A DNA stretch of 35,035 nucleotides from Candidatus Pacearchaeota archaeon (GTDB lineage Archaea; Nanobdellota; Nanobdellia; Pacearchaeales; GW2011-AR1), in the NCBI GenBank assembly GCA_018304985.1, contig JAGVWP010000011.1, forward strand, positions 1 to 35,035. The letters are read 5' to 3'. Within the stretch, counting starts at the first letter, position 1. Every line of letters starts with the position of its first letter. The translations under genes and the position numbers were made by a program. This document shows positions 19,009 through 28,554 of the stretch, one piece after another. The notes under the pieces are model-generated. The model searched no databases, was not told the origin of the DNA, and saw only the letters and a program-made list of their open reading frames with translations.

Positions 19009-19791
19009 TTATTTTACAGAAACCCTTATTTTTTGCAAATAAGATTTAAGATACTCATAAAGCATTTTTCCTTCTTCTAATGGAAGCAACCTTTTGTTTT
19101 CTTTGTGATCTTTTGCATAAACATATCTGTTATAAGCGGTTAAAGAGCATGAAATTTCCTCTATTAACTTAATAAAAGCATTTTTCCTGTAATCTTTATT
19201 TTTTATCAAGCAATCAATCATATAAAGAGTTCTTAATCTTAAAATCAGTGAATAAGCTATAGAGTCGCTTAATTTTCCATCGGGCTTTTTTTTCTCAATT
19301 TTATCTATTGAATTTTTTATTACCTTTAAGCTATTTTCTGTTGTATCTAAAAACCATTTAGTATTCTTTTTGGTTACTTCTATCTTTATCTCTTTTAGGA
19401 ATTTATTATTTAACAAAGGCCTCGCTTCTTTTAACATAGTCCCAATTGGCAATAAATTCTCGTTCAATTTATAGTTTAGCAAATCCAATGACACTATCAT
19501 TATCTCATAATTGCTTATTTTGATAAGTTCTTTACTTGTTTTTTCAGAAATAATCAAAATATCTATATCGCTTATTCCTTCCTGATCATTTCTTGCATAA
19601 CTTCCAACGAGATAAATGCCAATTATATCCTGCAAATCTATAATGGATTTAACAGCATCTAAGACTTCATATAATATCATCTCTGGAGATTTATCTACAA
19701 GCTCTATTCTTACCTGCTTATTCAGCCATGCTTTTGGCAGAACAACTGCAGATGCATTTCCTGATTTTATTGTTTTTTTTAACAGCTCCAT
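19009..19791 (-). CDS. Fusion: AbrB-like N-terminus + minimal nucleotidyltransferase + C-terminal helical domain (HEPN-like?)
   Basis: TIKSGNASAVVLPKAWLNKQVRIELVD (AbrB-like); IYLVGSYARNDQEGISDIDILII (MNT motif); C-terminal RYVYAKDH fits Rx6H. Confidence 0.7.
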   Translation of the reverse strand: MELLKKTIKSGNASAVVLPKAWLNKQVRIELVDKSPEMILYEVLDAVKSIIDLQDIIGIYLVGSYARNDQEGISDIDILIISEKTSKELIKISNYEIMIVSLDLLNYKLNENLLPIGTMLKEARPLLNNKFLKEIKIEVTKKNTKWFLDTTENSLKVIKNSIDKIEKKKPDGKLSDSIAYSLILRLRTLYMIDCLIKNKDYRKNAFIKLIEEISCSLTAYNRYVYAKDHKENKRLLPLEEGKMLYEYLKSYLQKIRVSVK

Positions 19792-19927
19792 TTTATTTTT
19801 ATTTGTTATTTATTTCACTTGTTATTTATTTTCCTCTTCGTCTAGATATTCTTCATCTTCTTCCTTTATTTTCTTGAATTTCTCCTCTATTTCTTTTTTC
19901 CAGTAAGCTTTTTTATAATTTATATTT

Positions 19928-19949
19928 ATGTAAAGACATGTAAAGACAT
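19928..19949. promoter_or_regulatory. Two tandem 10-bp repeats ATGTAAAGAC ATGTAAAGAC AT upstream of NTase fusion gene
   Basis: Direct repeat, each unit with ATGT/ACAT dyad; next to minus-strand TATA-like GGTTTATAAATA. Confidence 0.45.
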
Positions 19950-20048
19950 ATTTATAAACCTTTCTAATACAGCAATTTAGATTTACTTTATAAACCATTT
20001 ATAAGATAGTTTTATAAATTTCATTTTTCTATCTTATTTATTAATAAA

Positions 20049-23000
20049 ATGAGGTGGAAGTTAAGAATATTTTTTGTTGCATTATTCGCTCTAGTTTTAA
20101 TATTTTTAAGTGTTGATGTAAGCGCTTTGCGATACATTACTGGATGCCAGAATATAGATATACCCGATACTTATGTGTTAACAAGGAATATTGATTTAAC
20201 TGCAGAGAGTTTTGCGCCTGGAACATTTAGTTGCATTAATATAAGAGCTAATGATGTAATTTTAGATGGTAATGGATATATGATTAAAGGCGACTCTTCT
20301 GTACAATCTGCAAGAGGAGTATATGCCGCAGATGTAACTAATATACATATTAGAAACCTTAAAATCATTAATAATCAAAAGGGAGAAGGTATTCGTTTTG
20401 ACGAAGTTGGAAATTCTGTTATAGAAGATAATGTTTTTTCTAATAATGAAATTGGAATTGGCATATATAATAGTGTTGCTACAACCATAAATAACAATAT
20501 GGCATGTGGGAATATTAATGATGATATTTTTTGCTATTATTCTACATCTCCCGATCTATCCAGTAATAAATTTACAAAAATTTCTTATGAAAGTTGCGGA
20601 GGAAAAGAACCGTCTGCAGATCCAACTTCATGCGACAATATTCAAATATCCTCATGCACAGACATTATAAGCCCTGGAACTTATGTTTTAAAACAAAATA
20701 TTTTAAGCGGTAAAACAAGCGGAGCTTGCATAAACATTAATTCGAATTTTGTTACTTTTGATGGCTGGAGTTCCTCAATAATCGGGAATAACGATCCGAA
20801 TGTTAATGGAATATATGCTTATGGCAAAAAAAATCTGGAAATAAAAAGGCTTAAAATAAGCAAATTTAACATCGGCATTTATATGTTTGGAAATGAGCCT
20901 GGCGGATATTTAACTGAATATTCTCTGATAGAAAATAATGAGGTTTATTCTAATAATTATAAAGGAATTTTTGTTGTGGGAAATAAAAATAGTTTAGTAG
21001 GAAATAAAGTTTCAAATTCTTATGATGGCATAATTATTGATGGGAATGAAAATAATATAACTAATAATGAAGCATGTGAAAATTCTTATCGTGACTTTTG
21101 GTGCTTTGATGGAGAAGGAAATTATGGCAATGAAAATAAACTTAGAAGGGTTACAAACTGCCGTTCAGGCTGGCCTCAGCAAGGGACTGATTATACTTTG
21201 TGCCCCATATCTCCTCCTTCTGGAACACCTGTAACTGGATGCATGATTCTCACCAATCCTGGAACCTACTTTTTAACCCAGGATATTGGAACTCCTCAAA
21301 ACCCATTTGATCCTGATCCTTCTTTTGAAACAAGTTGTATTGTAATAGGTGTTAATGGTGTTACTTTAGATGGAAGAGGATATAAAATAACCTGTGATTC
21401 TAGGGCTGGAGCAAATGCCGTTTTTGTAGATAGGCCTTTTAGCAATATAATTGTAAAAAATTTAAATATACAAAATTGCGCTGGAAGCGGCATAGAATTT
21501 AAAAGAGTATCTGGATCATCCGAATCAGCATCTATAGAAAAGAACACAATCATTTCAAGCGGATCTGGAATATCATTATTTAATACAAATAATATAAAGA
21601 TAGAAGATACCGCTGCATGTGGCAACACTTATGACATTAATTGCAATGGAGGCGCTTCAGGAACTAGTGGCGCTGGAAATGAATTTCTAAATGTTTACAG
21701 GCCGCAATGCGTAGGCACATGGCCAACAACTCCTGCAGACTACACTCCGTGTTACCAAATATCAAGCTGCGGAGATATTAAAGTTCCTGGAATTTATAAT
21801 TTAATAAATGATATAACAGGAAAAAGCGGTGAATCATGCATTAGGATTCTATCAGATAATGTTATTCTAAATGGGAATGGAAAGAAAGTTCAAGGAGTAA
21901 GTGGAAGCCTTGTAGGAATTGAAGTTTTAAGCAAAAAAAATATAACAATTAATCGAACAATTATAAATGGATTTAGCAATGGAATAAATTTTTTCTATAT
22001 CAGCAATTCTTCTATAATAAATAATATATTAAAATCAAATACTCATGGATTAAATCTTAATTTTATTACCAATGTTATAATAACAAATAATTCCTTAAAT
22101 TTAAACACAAACGGCATAAGCCTTTTAAATGGAGCAAATATAACCGTCAAAGAAAATAATGCCAGCATGAACAGCAACTGGGGAATTTATCTTTCAGATT
22201 TATCTAACAGCTCTGTTTTATTTAATAATATCCACCTTAACTCTAATGGTTTAAATTTAGGAAAAGAAATTAGCGCAATTGGAAGCGATAACAATAGTGT
22301 AAGTTATAACAACATAAGTTATAATACAAATAGTGGATTAACAATATATGGCAATAATCAAAACTTTACAAAAAATAATATAAGCAACAATGGCAATGGA
22401 GTAACTCTGCAAAGCGGGCAAAAAAATACCTTAGAAGATAATATTGCATGTAAAAATACAAATAAAGATTTTTATTGTATTAGCGGATCAAATACATTTG
22501 GAACAGGAAACCAATTTACAAGCATACGACAATGTGACGGAGTGTGGCCGCAATTCGGATCAGGCTATGTTTTATGCCCTTTTCCTGTAGATGTATGTAG
22601 AAATTTTGTAAATGATGATGGTGATACAGGAAATTTAATAGATATGGCTGATGCAGATAATCCTGCAAGCAGGGAATATTGCCCTTCAAATTTGTGCGCT
22701 GGAGATAATCCTCAACTAACCTATCCTGTTGCAGGAAATGTTAATACATCAAATCCGCCCAGTACAAAAGGAGTACCGTGGAATACTGGAGTAAATCCAA
22801 ATAAAATACCGAATATTGCGTGGTGTTGTCCATCAAACCAGTGTTTTTTTAATGGAATTGGATGCCAGCCAGATGGATTCAGATTTGCTAATCCTCCGTA
22901 TGATTTTGTATGTTCAGTAAATGGAAATAGCGCGGTCTGGTGCAATACCACATTTGTGAATAATGGGACAGGATATTGTGAATGTCCAAATCCTGGAACA

Positions 23001-23732
23001 CTATATGATTCAGTTACAGGAAAATGTCTAGCTAGCGGGGGGATATGTAATTTTAATGGAAGATGCGAAACTGATGAAACATTCTGCTCGTGCCAAAGTG
23101 ATTGTTATGACCCTAAAATAGACTGCACCGGGATTTCAAATTTACCGTTGCAAGCTTCGTGCAGCCAGTTTACAAGCGAAGATGAGTGCAATAACTGGGT
23201 TAATCTGCCCAAAGATGAAAAAAATTTAATTTTTACAAGTATAGAAGAACATTCATTTATACCTGAATTAGTCAGATATGGTTTTTGTTCTGACAAAAGC
23301 CTGACTTTTGAAGTCGGACCTGATAGCTGCGGGACTTATACAAAATGCAGCTGTTGGTGGGATACTAACAACAGCAGATGTTTAGAAAGAACAGAAAAAG
23401 CTGAAACTATTCAAGGATGCATACCTGGAGGGATTACAGAAATAAATTTATGCCTAACAGATGTAGGAATAAAAAATTCTCCGGGAAGTTGTGAACAGGG
23501 CGGGGCTGATAATGAAATTATATGGAATTCAACATTCCAAGAAACATCAGCTTCAAGTCCTATCAGCGAGGGAAATCCTGAGAAAGGCTGCGCATCAGGA
23601 AGCAAGCCATTGCCATGTCCTGTGATAACAAAACTTCCATTTTTCACTTTATTTAGTTTAATGATAAGCCTTGGTGTTATTTCTGTGATTTATTTTGTGT
23701 TTAGAAAGAGAATAAAGTTTGTTGAAGAATAG
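20049..23732 (+). CDS. Secreted parallel beta-helix (NosD-like) protein with four tandem modules, Cys-rich C-terminus and TM anchor
   Basis: Signal peptide; repeated N-rich beta-helix rungs (NNxxxxNxxGI); C-terminus PCPVITKLPFFTLFSLMISLGVISVIYFVFRKRIKF. Confidence 0.85.
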   Translation: MRWKLRIFFVALFALVLIFLSVDVSALRYITGCQNIDIPDTYVLTRNIDLTAESFAPGTFSCINIRANDVILDGNGYMIKGDSSVQSARGVYAADVTNIHIRNLKIINNQKGEGIRFDEVGNSVIEDNVFSNNEIGIGIYNSVATTINNNMACGNINDDIFCYYSTSPDLSSNKFTKISYESCGGKEPSADPTSCDNIQISSCTDIISPGTYVLKQNILSGKTSGACININSNFVTFDGWSSSIIGNNDPNVNGIYAYGKKNLEIKRLKISKFNIGIYMFGNEPGGYLTEYSLIENNEVYSNNYKGIFVVGNKNSLVGNKVSNSYDGIIIDGNENNITNNEACENSYRDFWCFDGEGNYGNENKLRRVTNCRSGWPQQGTDYTLCPISPPSGTPVTGCMILTNPGTYFLTQDIGTPQNPFDPDPSFETSCIVIGVNGVTLDGRGYKITCDSRAGANAVFVDRPFSNIIVKNLNIQNCAGSGIEFKRVSGSSESASIEKNTIISSGSGISLFNTNNIKIEDTAACGNTYDINCNGGASGTSGAGNEFLNVYRPQCVGTWPTTPADYTPCYQISSCGDIKVPGIYNLINDITGKSGESCIRILSDNVILNGNGKKVQGVSGSLVGIEVLSKKNITINRTIINGFSNGINFFYISNSSIINNILKSNTHGLNLNFITNVIITNNSLNLNTNGISLLNGANITVKENNASMNSNWGIYLSDLSNSSVLFNNIHLNSNGLNLGKEISAIGSDNNSVSYNNISYNTNSGLTIYGNNQNFTKNNISNNGNGVTLQSGQKNTLEDNIACKNTNKDFYCISGSNTFGTGNQFTSIRQCDGVWPQFGSGYVLCPFPVDVCRNFVNDDGDTGNLIDMADADNPASREYCPSNLCAGDNPQLTYPVAGNVNTSNPPSTKGVPWNTGVNPNKIPNIAWCCPSNQCFFNGIGCQPDGFRFANPPYDFVCSVNGNSAVWCNTTFVNNGTGYCECPNPGTLYDSVTGKCLASGGICNFNGRCETDETFCSCQSDCYDPKIDCTGISNLPLQASCSQFTSEDECNNWVNLPKDEKNLIFTSIEEHSFIPELVRYGFCSDKSLTFEVGPDSCGTYTKCSCWWDTNNSRCLERTEKAETIQGCIPGGITEINLCLTDVGIKNSPGSCEQGGADNEIIWNSTFQETSASSPISEGNPEKGCASGSKPLPCPVITKLPFFTLFSLMISLGVISVIYFVFRKRIKFVEE

Positions 23733-24323
23733 TTCTGAAATCATACCATATCCTTACATGGTTTATATGTGAAAGATGATATGAGAATTCTAGAAAAATA
23801 GATTAAAACCTTTGGCTTTAATATCATATAAAAAATTATCTGTCCAATGTCCAAGACAATTTTTCTGATAAAAATATCGAAAATACTAAAACATAAAATG
23901 GAGGTAAATAAAGAAAAGAAGTGATGTAATATAAATGTTAATAAAATAATTCAAATGCAGAATTTTCATAGAAGTTGCTGAGGTTTATCAATCTATCAAC
24001 ATGATCATGCTTAATTATACTAAACCCTAATTAGTTATTCTTAATCATTAGTGGCTGCAAAAATCGAGAAAAGCAGTAAAAAACTATCATTATATTCGGT
24101 AAAATAAGCAATTTATTTATCAGAAAGAAAATGTTAAGATTATGCAGCGGTAAAAAGATTTTGCTATATTTCAAGATAATATTATGATTTTTATCAATGA
24201 TAATTTACTAAAAAGGCGTTATAATGTGGATTTTATCGCATTTTTCAACCTGATTTATTAGAGAAAGCGACTGATGTTAATTTGAAAGCTGCTGATATTT
24301 ACAATAGAAAAGTATTTAAATCC

Positions 24324-24343
24324 ATTATCTTTAAAAAGATAAT
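24324..24343. promoter_or_regulatory. Palindrome ATTATCTTT-AA-AAAGATAAT overlapping the start codon of the HTH gene
   Basis: Perfect 9-bp inverted repeat just downstream of TATA-like GTATTTAAAT. Confidence 0.55.
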
Positions 24344-24995
24344 GAAAATAGTAAATGAGATAACAGTTGAAATAGTAAAAAATGCCAAAGATGGAGAGAG
24401 CATTTATAGCTTGGCTTCTAAAACAGGGTTTGCCTACTCTGCAGTCTATAAATGGGTTTGCGAATTAGAAAAATATGGAGTTATTAATTTAATTAGGAAA
24501 GGGAATAAAAATGTTATTAAAATTAATAAAAATTTAATTTATAACAAGTTCAGAGAATTAGACTATGCTATTTCAGTTATTGAAAAAGATAATGCTTTCT
24601 GGGAATTTATTAAGAGTTTAAAATTAAAAATAAGATTTGTAAGAGGGACAGCCGCAGTTATTTGGACTCGTGGAAGTTTTATAACTGGGGATTTTTATGA
24701 CAGAATTTATTTTTTAGAGGTTGAGGATAAAGATTCAGATGATTTAAAAAAAATTTTAGAAAAGCGTGGAATTGCATATAGCGAAGATATAATAAATAAT
24801 AAAAGGCCTTTTGTTATCATCATTAAAAAACAAGCATTTGAAATAGAAAGAAAAAATGGTTTGCCTGTTATGCCTTTAAGAGAATTGGTAGAATGGGGCA
24901 AAGAATTGCGCTTGGATAATATTTTAGAGCAGTTGGATGAATTATATAATTTAAAATTGAATATAAAATATGCGGAGGTTTCAACAAATGCCTAA
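24342..24995 (+). CDS. Winged-HTH protein, AbiEi-like antitoxin candidate (start likely ATG 24342, not TTG 24282)
   Basis: SIYSLASKTGFAYSAVYKWVCELEKYGVINLIRKGNKNVI wHTH; overlaps the downstream NTase gene. Confidence 0.6.
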   Translation: MKIVNEITVEIVKNAKDGESIYSLASKTGFAYSAVYKWVCELEKYGVINLIRKGNKNVIKINKNLIYNKFRELDYAISVIEKDNAFWEFIKSLKLKIRFVRGTAAVIWTRGSFITGDFYDRIYFLEVEDKDSDDLKKILEKRGIAYSEDIINNKRPFVIIIKKQAFEIERKNGLPVMPLRELVEWGKELRLDNILEQLDELYNLKLNIKYAEVSTNA

Positions 24996-25674
24996 GATAA
25001 ATTCAAGAATTGGCTTGCTTGAAAGAGAACAGGAAGTTATAAGGATATTGGCATTATTGCTAGACAAGAAATTGGATTTTGTTGTTGTTGGGGGGTATGC
25101 AATTTCAACATATAAAAAAAGATTTTCTATTGATTTAGATATTGTTATTAAAGAGGATGATCTCGAGAAATTTGAAAGAATATTAGAAAAAGAGAGATAT
25201 TCGCTGCACTATGAGAAAGAAATAGCTATGCTATACGGAGAGAATTTTAAGCGTTTTATTAAGAATGTGGGAGACTTGCCTGTAGATATAGATCTGCTGA
25301 TTAATGGATTAGTATCAAGAACAACAGATGCAACATGGGGTTTTGATTATATAAAGAAACATTCTGTGAAAAGAAGGCTGAATAACTTGGAATTTTTAAC
25401 CCCTGAAAAAGAACTTCTTATTGCAATGAAATTACATAGTGGAAGATTATCAGATGTTAGAGATATTGTTGCCTTAATGCCATGCAATAAAGAAGCCCTT
25501 GAGAAACATTTGCTAAAAGGAGATATTAAAAAATTGAAACAGTCCATGAAGAAACAACTTTCTTTTCTGGAGAAGCCACAATTTGATGACAGTTTTAAGG
25601 GAATATTCGGGCCACATGTCTACAATCAAAAAGATGTTCAAACAGCAAAAAGGCTGATTAAGGAGATATTATGA
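24988..25674 (+). CDS. Nucleotidyltransferase, AbiEii-like toxin candidate
   Basis: LDFVVVGGYAISTYKKRFSIDLDIVIKEDD; LPVDIDLLINGL; TPEKELLIAMKLHSGRLSDVRDIVAL. Confidence 0.75.
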   Translation: MPKINSRIGLLEREQEVIRILALLLDKKLDFVVVGGYAISTYKKRFSIDLDIVIKEDDLEKFERILEKERYSLHYEKEIAMLYGENFKRFIKNVGDLPVDIDLLINGLVSRTTDATWGFDYIKKHSVKRRLNNLEFLTPEKELLIAMKLHSGRLSDVRDIVALMPCNKEALEKHLLKGDIKKLKQSMKKQLSFLEKPQFDDSFKGIFGPHVYNQKDVQTAKRLIKEIL

Positions 25675-25726
25675 CTTTTCGAATAACAAACATTTTAAAA
25701 ATCTTAAAATACTATAAAATTAGAGA

Positions 25727-28483
25727 ATGTTAAAAAGAGGCAAAGTGAAAAATAATGTTTTTTTAGGAATAGTTTATACATTAATACTAATTATATTTAT
25801 ATTATTTTTATCCTCTTTTGCAAGCGCTTCCTTCACATTAGGAAATAAAAGCGAGCAGATAAATGCAGTTTATTCTTTGAATGAAAAGATTTCTGGATGG
25901 ATAAACATAAGCATTGCAAATGAAAGCTATAATTCTGAATTTTCTGACAGTTTTGGAAATAAAATTGGATTTATAGATTTTTTAAATAAATATTATCCTA
26001 AAAATTATTCTTGTATTCCATCAAATTGTGGAAATGATTACATTTTAAGTTCCAATGGGGAGGCATCAAAATCATTTTCTTTAAATGCTAATTCTGGAAA
26101 TGAAAAATTAATCGGAATAAGGGTTGATGGCAGAAATGTTGAAGTTACTAAATTTTCTTTAGATATTGCAAGCAATGCTCAGGCATCGTGCAATGCCCAG
26201 CTTGGAATTGATTTTCTTGATAATAATGAATCTAACTGGGGAAATAAAAAAGCAATACTTGAAGATTGTGTAAGCGAGGTAAAATCTTCATGTTATAGTT
26301 CAGGAAGTGGATTCAGTGATTGGTTTATGGTATCTTCTCAGCCCTATTGCGAGAAAATAATCCTGCCTCAAGCGCCGGCATTTGAAATAAAAGCTATGAT
26401 GAAAAAAGATGCTGGAGCAATGCCCGCATTTAGTAATGGATTATTAAAAGCTTCAATCTATGACAAGAACAAGAATTTTGCAGGAGAGTGCAACCTAACC
26501 TCACCACTTGAAACAGAAAGCAGAGTAAGCTGTATTGTTAATTATGCTGCAAAAGAAACAAGCGAGCATTATTTGTGTGTGGAAGCTTATACAATTGATA
26601 ATGTTGAAATATCTGGATATAAACTGCAGGGAAAATCAAGCGGGAGTTTCTGCGGGTTTCTTGGAGAGCCGAGCCAGACAAGCGGATTTTCAAAAGATTA
26701 TAATATTGTTGTTTCTGCAAAAAAATTTGATGCTGTTGGCAGCTTTAAAATAAATGAAACATTATATGAAGAACAAAATGCTAATGGAATTATTACAGAT
26801 ATTAACAATTACCTAACAAGCAGATATTCAAGAAATTGTGATAATGGCTGCTTAATGCCTATAAAGCTCTATGGGGCTGGCCAAGATATTACACTTAATA
26901 ATTTGAAAGCAGAATACACTTCTGAAGGAAGCGCTGGAACAGAAACAGGCACTTTATATTTTCTCGGAAAAACACTTCCAAAGATAAACACAAAATTCCT
27001 TAAATTAGATTTTGGCTTAATGAATTTTTCAGTTAATGGAGAGGGAAATAAAACATTAAGGCTTTATTTAAATGACAATGAAATATTAAATAAGAATATA
27101 ACCATTGTTAAACCAAGAAATCAAGCAATAAAACAGGTTTATCCAAAAAATGTCGCAACAGCTACTTCTACATTATTTGTTGCATTTGTTGATTCTTCAA
27201 TAAACACTTCAGGAAAGAATTTTGTCTGGGATTTCGGAGATGAAAGTTCTATAGAAACAACTTCTACAAACAAAATAAAGCATACTTATAATGAATTAAG
27301 AAATTATACGCTTAGAATCAAATTATTAAACGGAACTAATGAGTTAGGAAGCTCTGTGTTTAATATATCTGCAGAATCCCCAAAACAAGCGATAAATTCA
27401 ACTTTAAAAGAATATCAGGACAAGTTTTCAAAGGCCAAAACTCAAATAAATGCTCTGCCTGCAAGCTATAAAACTATACTAAAGGAGGAGCATAATCTAG
27501 ATGCAGATGAAATAACCTCGACACTAAACTCAATTGACAGTTCTTATAAGCAATTATTATCAAGTGCAACAACCAAGGATTCGGATTATGTTTCAATTAT
27601 GACTGAACTAAACGCTTTAGACATTCCTCAAGCGGTTCAATCAAGTTCAACTTCTCAAATAAAAATAATTAATGATGTAAATGAACTTGATTTAAGCAAG
27701 GCAAATGATGTTTTTGATGAGAGTTATGATCTTGATATGCAAGACGAGTATAAAAATGCAATATTGGCATGGTTTTTGGATAATATTGACGCTGAAGTAA
27801 AGCACAAGATTATAAGCGTTTATTATAATGACCGAACTGAAAACGCGATAAGTGAATTTGTTTTGGAAATAAAACCAAAAGCCGAGCTAGGTGAAGTGTA
27901 TATTATGATCAATGCAAACAGTGAGAAAATTTTGTTTGATGGAGATTATGAAATTTTAGATAGTGATGAAGCAACTGGAGTGAAGGTTGATTTTTCAGGA
28001 ACAAGCGGGAAAACAATAAAATTTGCAATAAAAGATAGTGTTAATGTTTTTGAACTCCCAATGTTTATTCTCCCAAAATCAAGTGATCTTAGTATGGGAG
28101 AAAGTATAATCAGCAGGCTAAAACCTAAAAGTTTCTTAGTTAGATTTTTAATTGGTATGTTAATAACTTTAATAATTGCTCTGGCAATTTACATTTTTCT
28201 TCAGGAATGGTATAAGAAAAATTATGAAAATTCTTTGTTCAAAGACAAAAATCAGCTTTATAATTTAATTTATTTCATAAGCAATGCAAAAAGGCGAAAT
28301 TTGAGTGATGAGGAAATAAGAAAAAGGCTGAAAAGCCAATGGAAATCAGAGCAAATAGGTTATGCTATAAAGAAATTTGAAGGAAAAAGAGTTGGAATGT
28401 GGGAACTTCCAATATTCAGGGGAAGAGAACAGAAGAAAATACGGCAGGAGATAATGAAAAGAGGGCCGAGAAGAATAATTTAG
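25727..28483 (+). CDS. Large exported PKD-containing protein with one C-terminal TM and a cytosolic helical tail
   Basis: N-terminal TM/signal; FVWDFGDESSIETTSTNKIKHTYNELRNYTLRIKLL (PKD); TM FLVRFLIGMLITLIIALAIYIFL; tail LSDEEIRKRLKSQWKSEQIGYAIKKF. Confidence 0.65.
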   Translation: MLKRGKVKNNVFLGIVYTLILIIFILFLSSFASASFTLGNKSEQINAVYSLNEKISGWINISIANESYNSEFSDSFGNKIGFIDFLNKYYPKNYSCIPSNCGNDYILSSNGEASKSFSLNANSGNEKLIGIRVDGRNVEVTKFSLDIASNAQASCNAQLGIDFLDNNESNWGNKKAILEDCVSEVKSSCYSSGSGFSDWFMVSSQPYCEKIILPQAPAFEIKAMMKKDAGAMPAFSNGLLKASIYDKNKNFAGECNLTSPLETESRVSCIVNYAAKETSEHYLCVEAYTIDNVEISGYKLQGKSSGSFCGFLGEPSQTSGFSKDYNIVVSAKKFDAVGSFKINETLYEEQNANGIITDINNYLTSRYSRNCDNGCLMPIKLYGAGQDITLNNLKAEYTSEGSAGTETGTLYFLGKTLPKINTKFLKLDFGLMNFSVNGEGNKTLRLYLNDNEILNKNITIVKPRNQAIKQVYPKNVATATSTLFVAFVDSSINTSGKNFVWDFGDESSIETTSTNKIKHTYNELRNYTLRIKLLNGTNELGSSVFNISAESPKQAINSTLKEYQDKFSKAKTQINALPASYKTILKEEHNLDADEITSTLNSIDSSYKQLLSSATTKDSDYVSIMTELNALDIPQAVQSSSTSQIKIINDVNELDLSKANDVFDESYDLDMQDEYKNAILAWFLDNIDAEVKHKIISVYYNDRTENAISEFVLEIKPKAELGEVYIMINANSEKILFDGDYEILDSDEATGVKVDFSGTSGKTIKFAIKDSVNVFELPMFILPKSSDLSMGESIISRLKPKSFLVRFLIGMLITLIIALAIYIFLQEWYKKNYENSLFKDKNQLYNLIYFISNAKRRNLSDEEIRKRLKSQWKSEQIGYAIKKFEGKRVGMWELPIFRGREQKKIRQEIMKRGPRRII

Positions 28484-28554
28484 AATTGCATTAAAGTAAC
28501 ACAATGGGTTAAGAAAGCTTTAAATAGAAAAATAAATTAAATATTTAATAAAAA

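Noticed and set aside
24282-24341. TTG-started N-terminal extension of the HTH ORF
   Set aside because: Contains the TATA-like element and most of the palindrome; ATG 24342 fits better.
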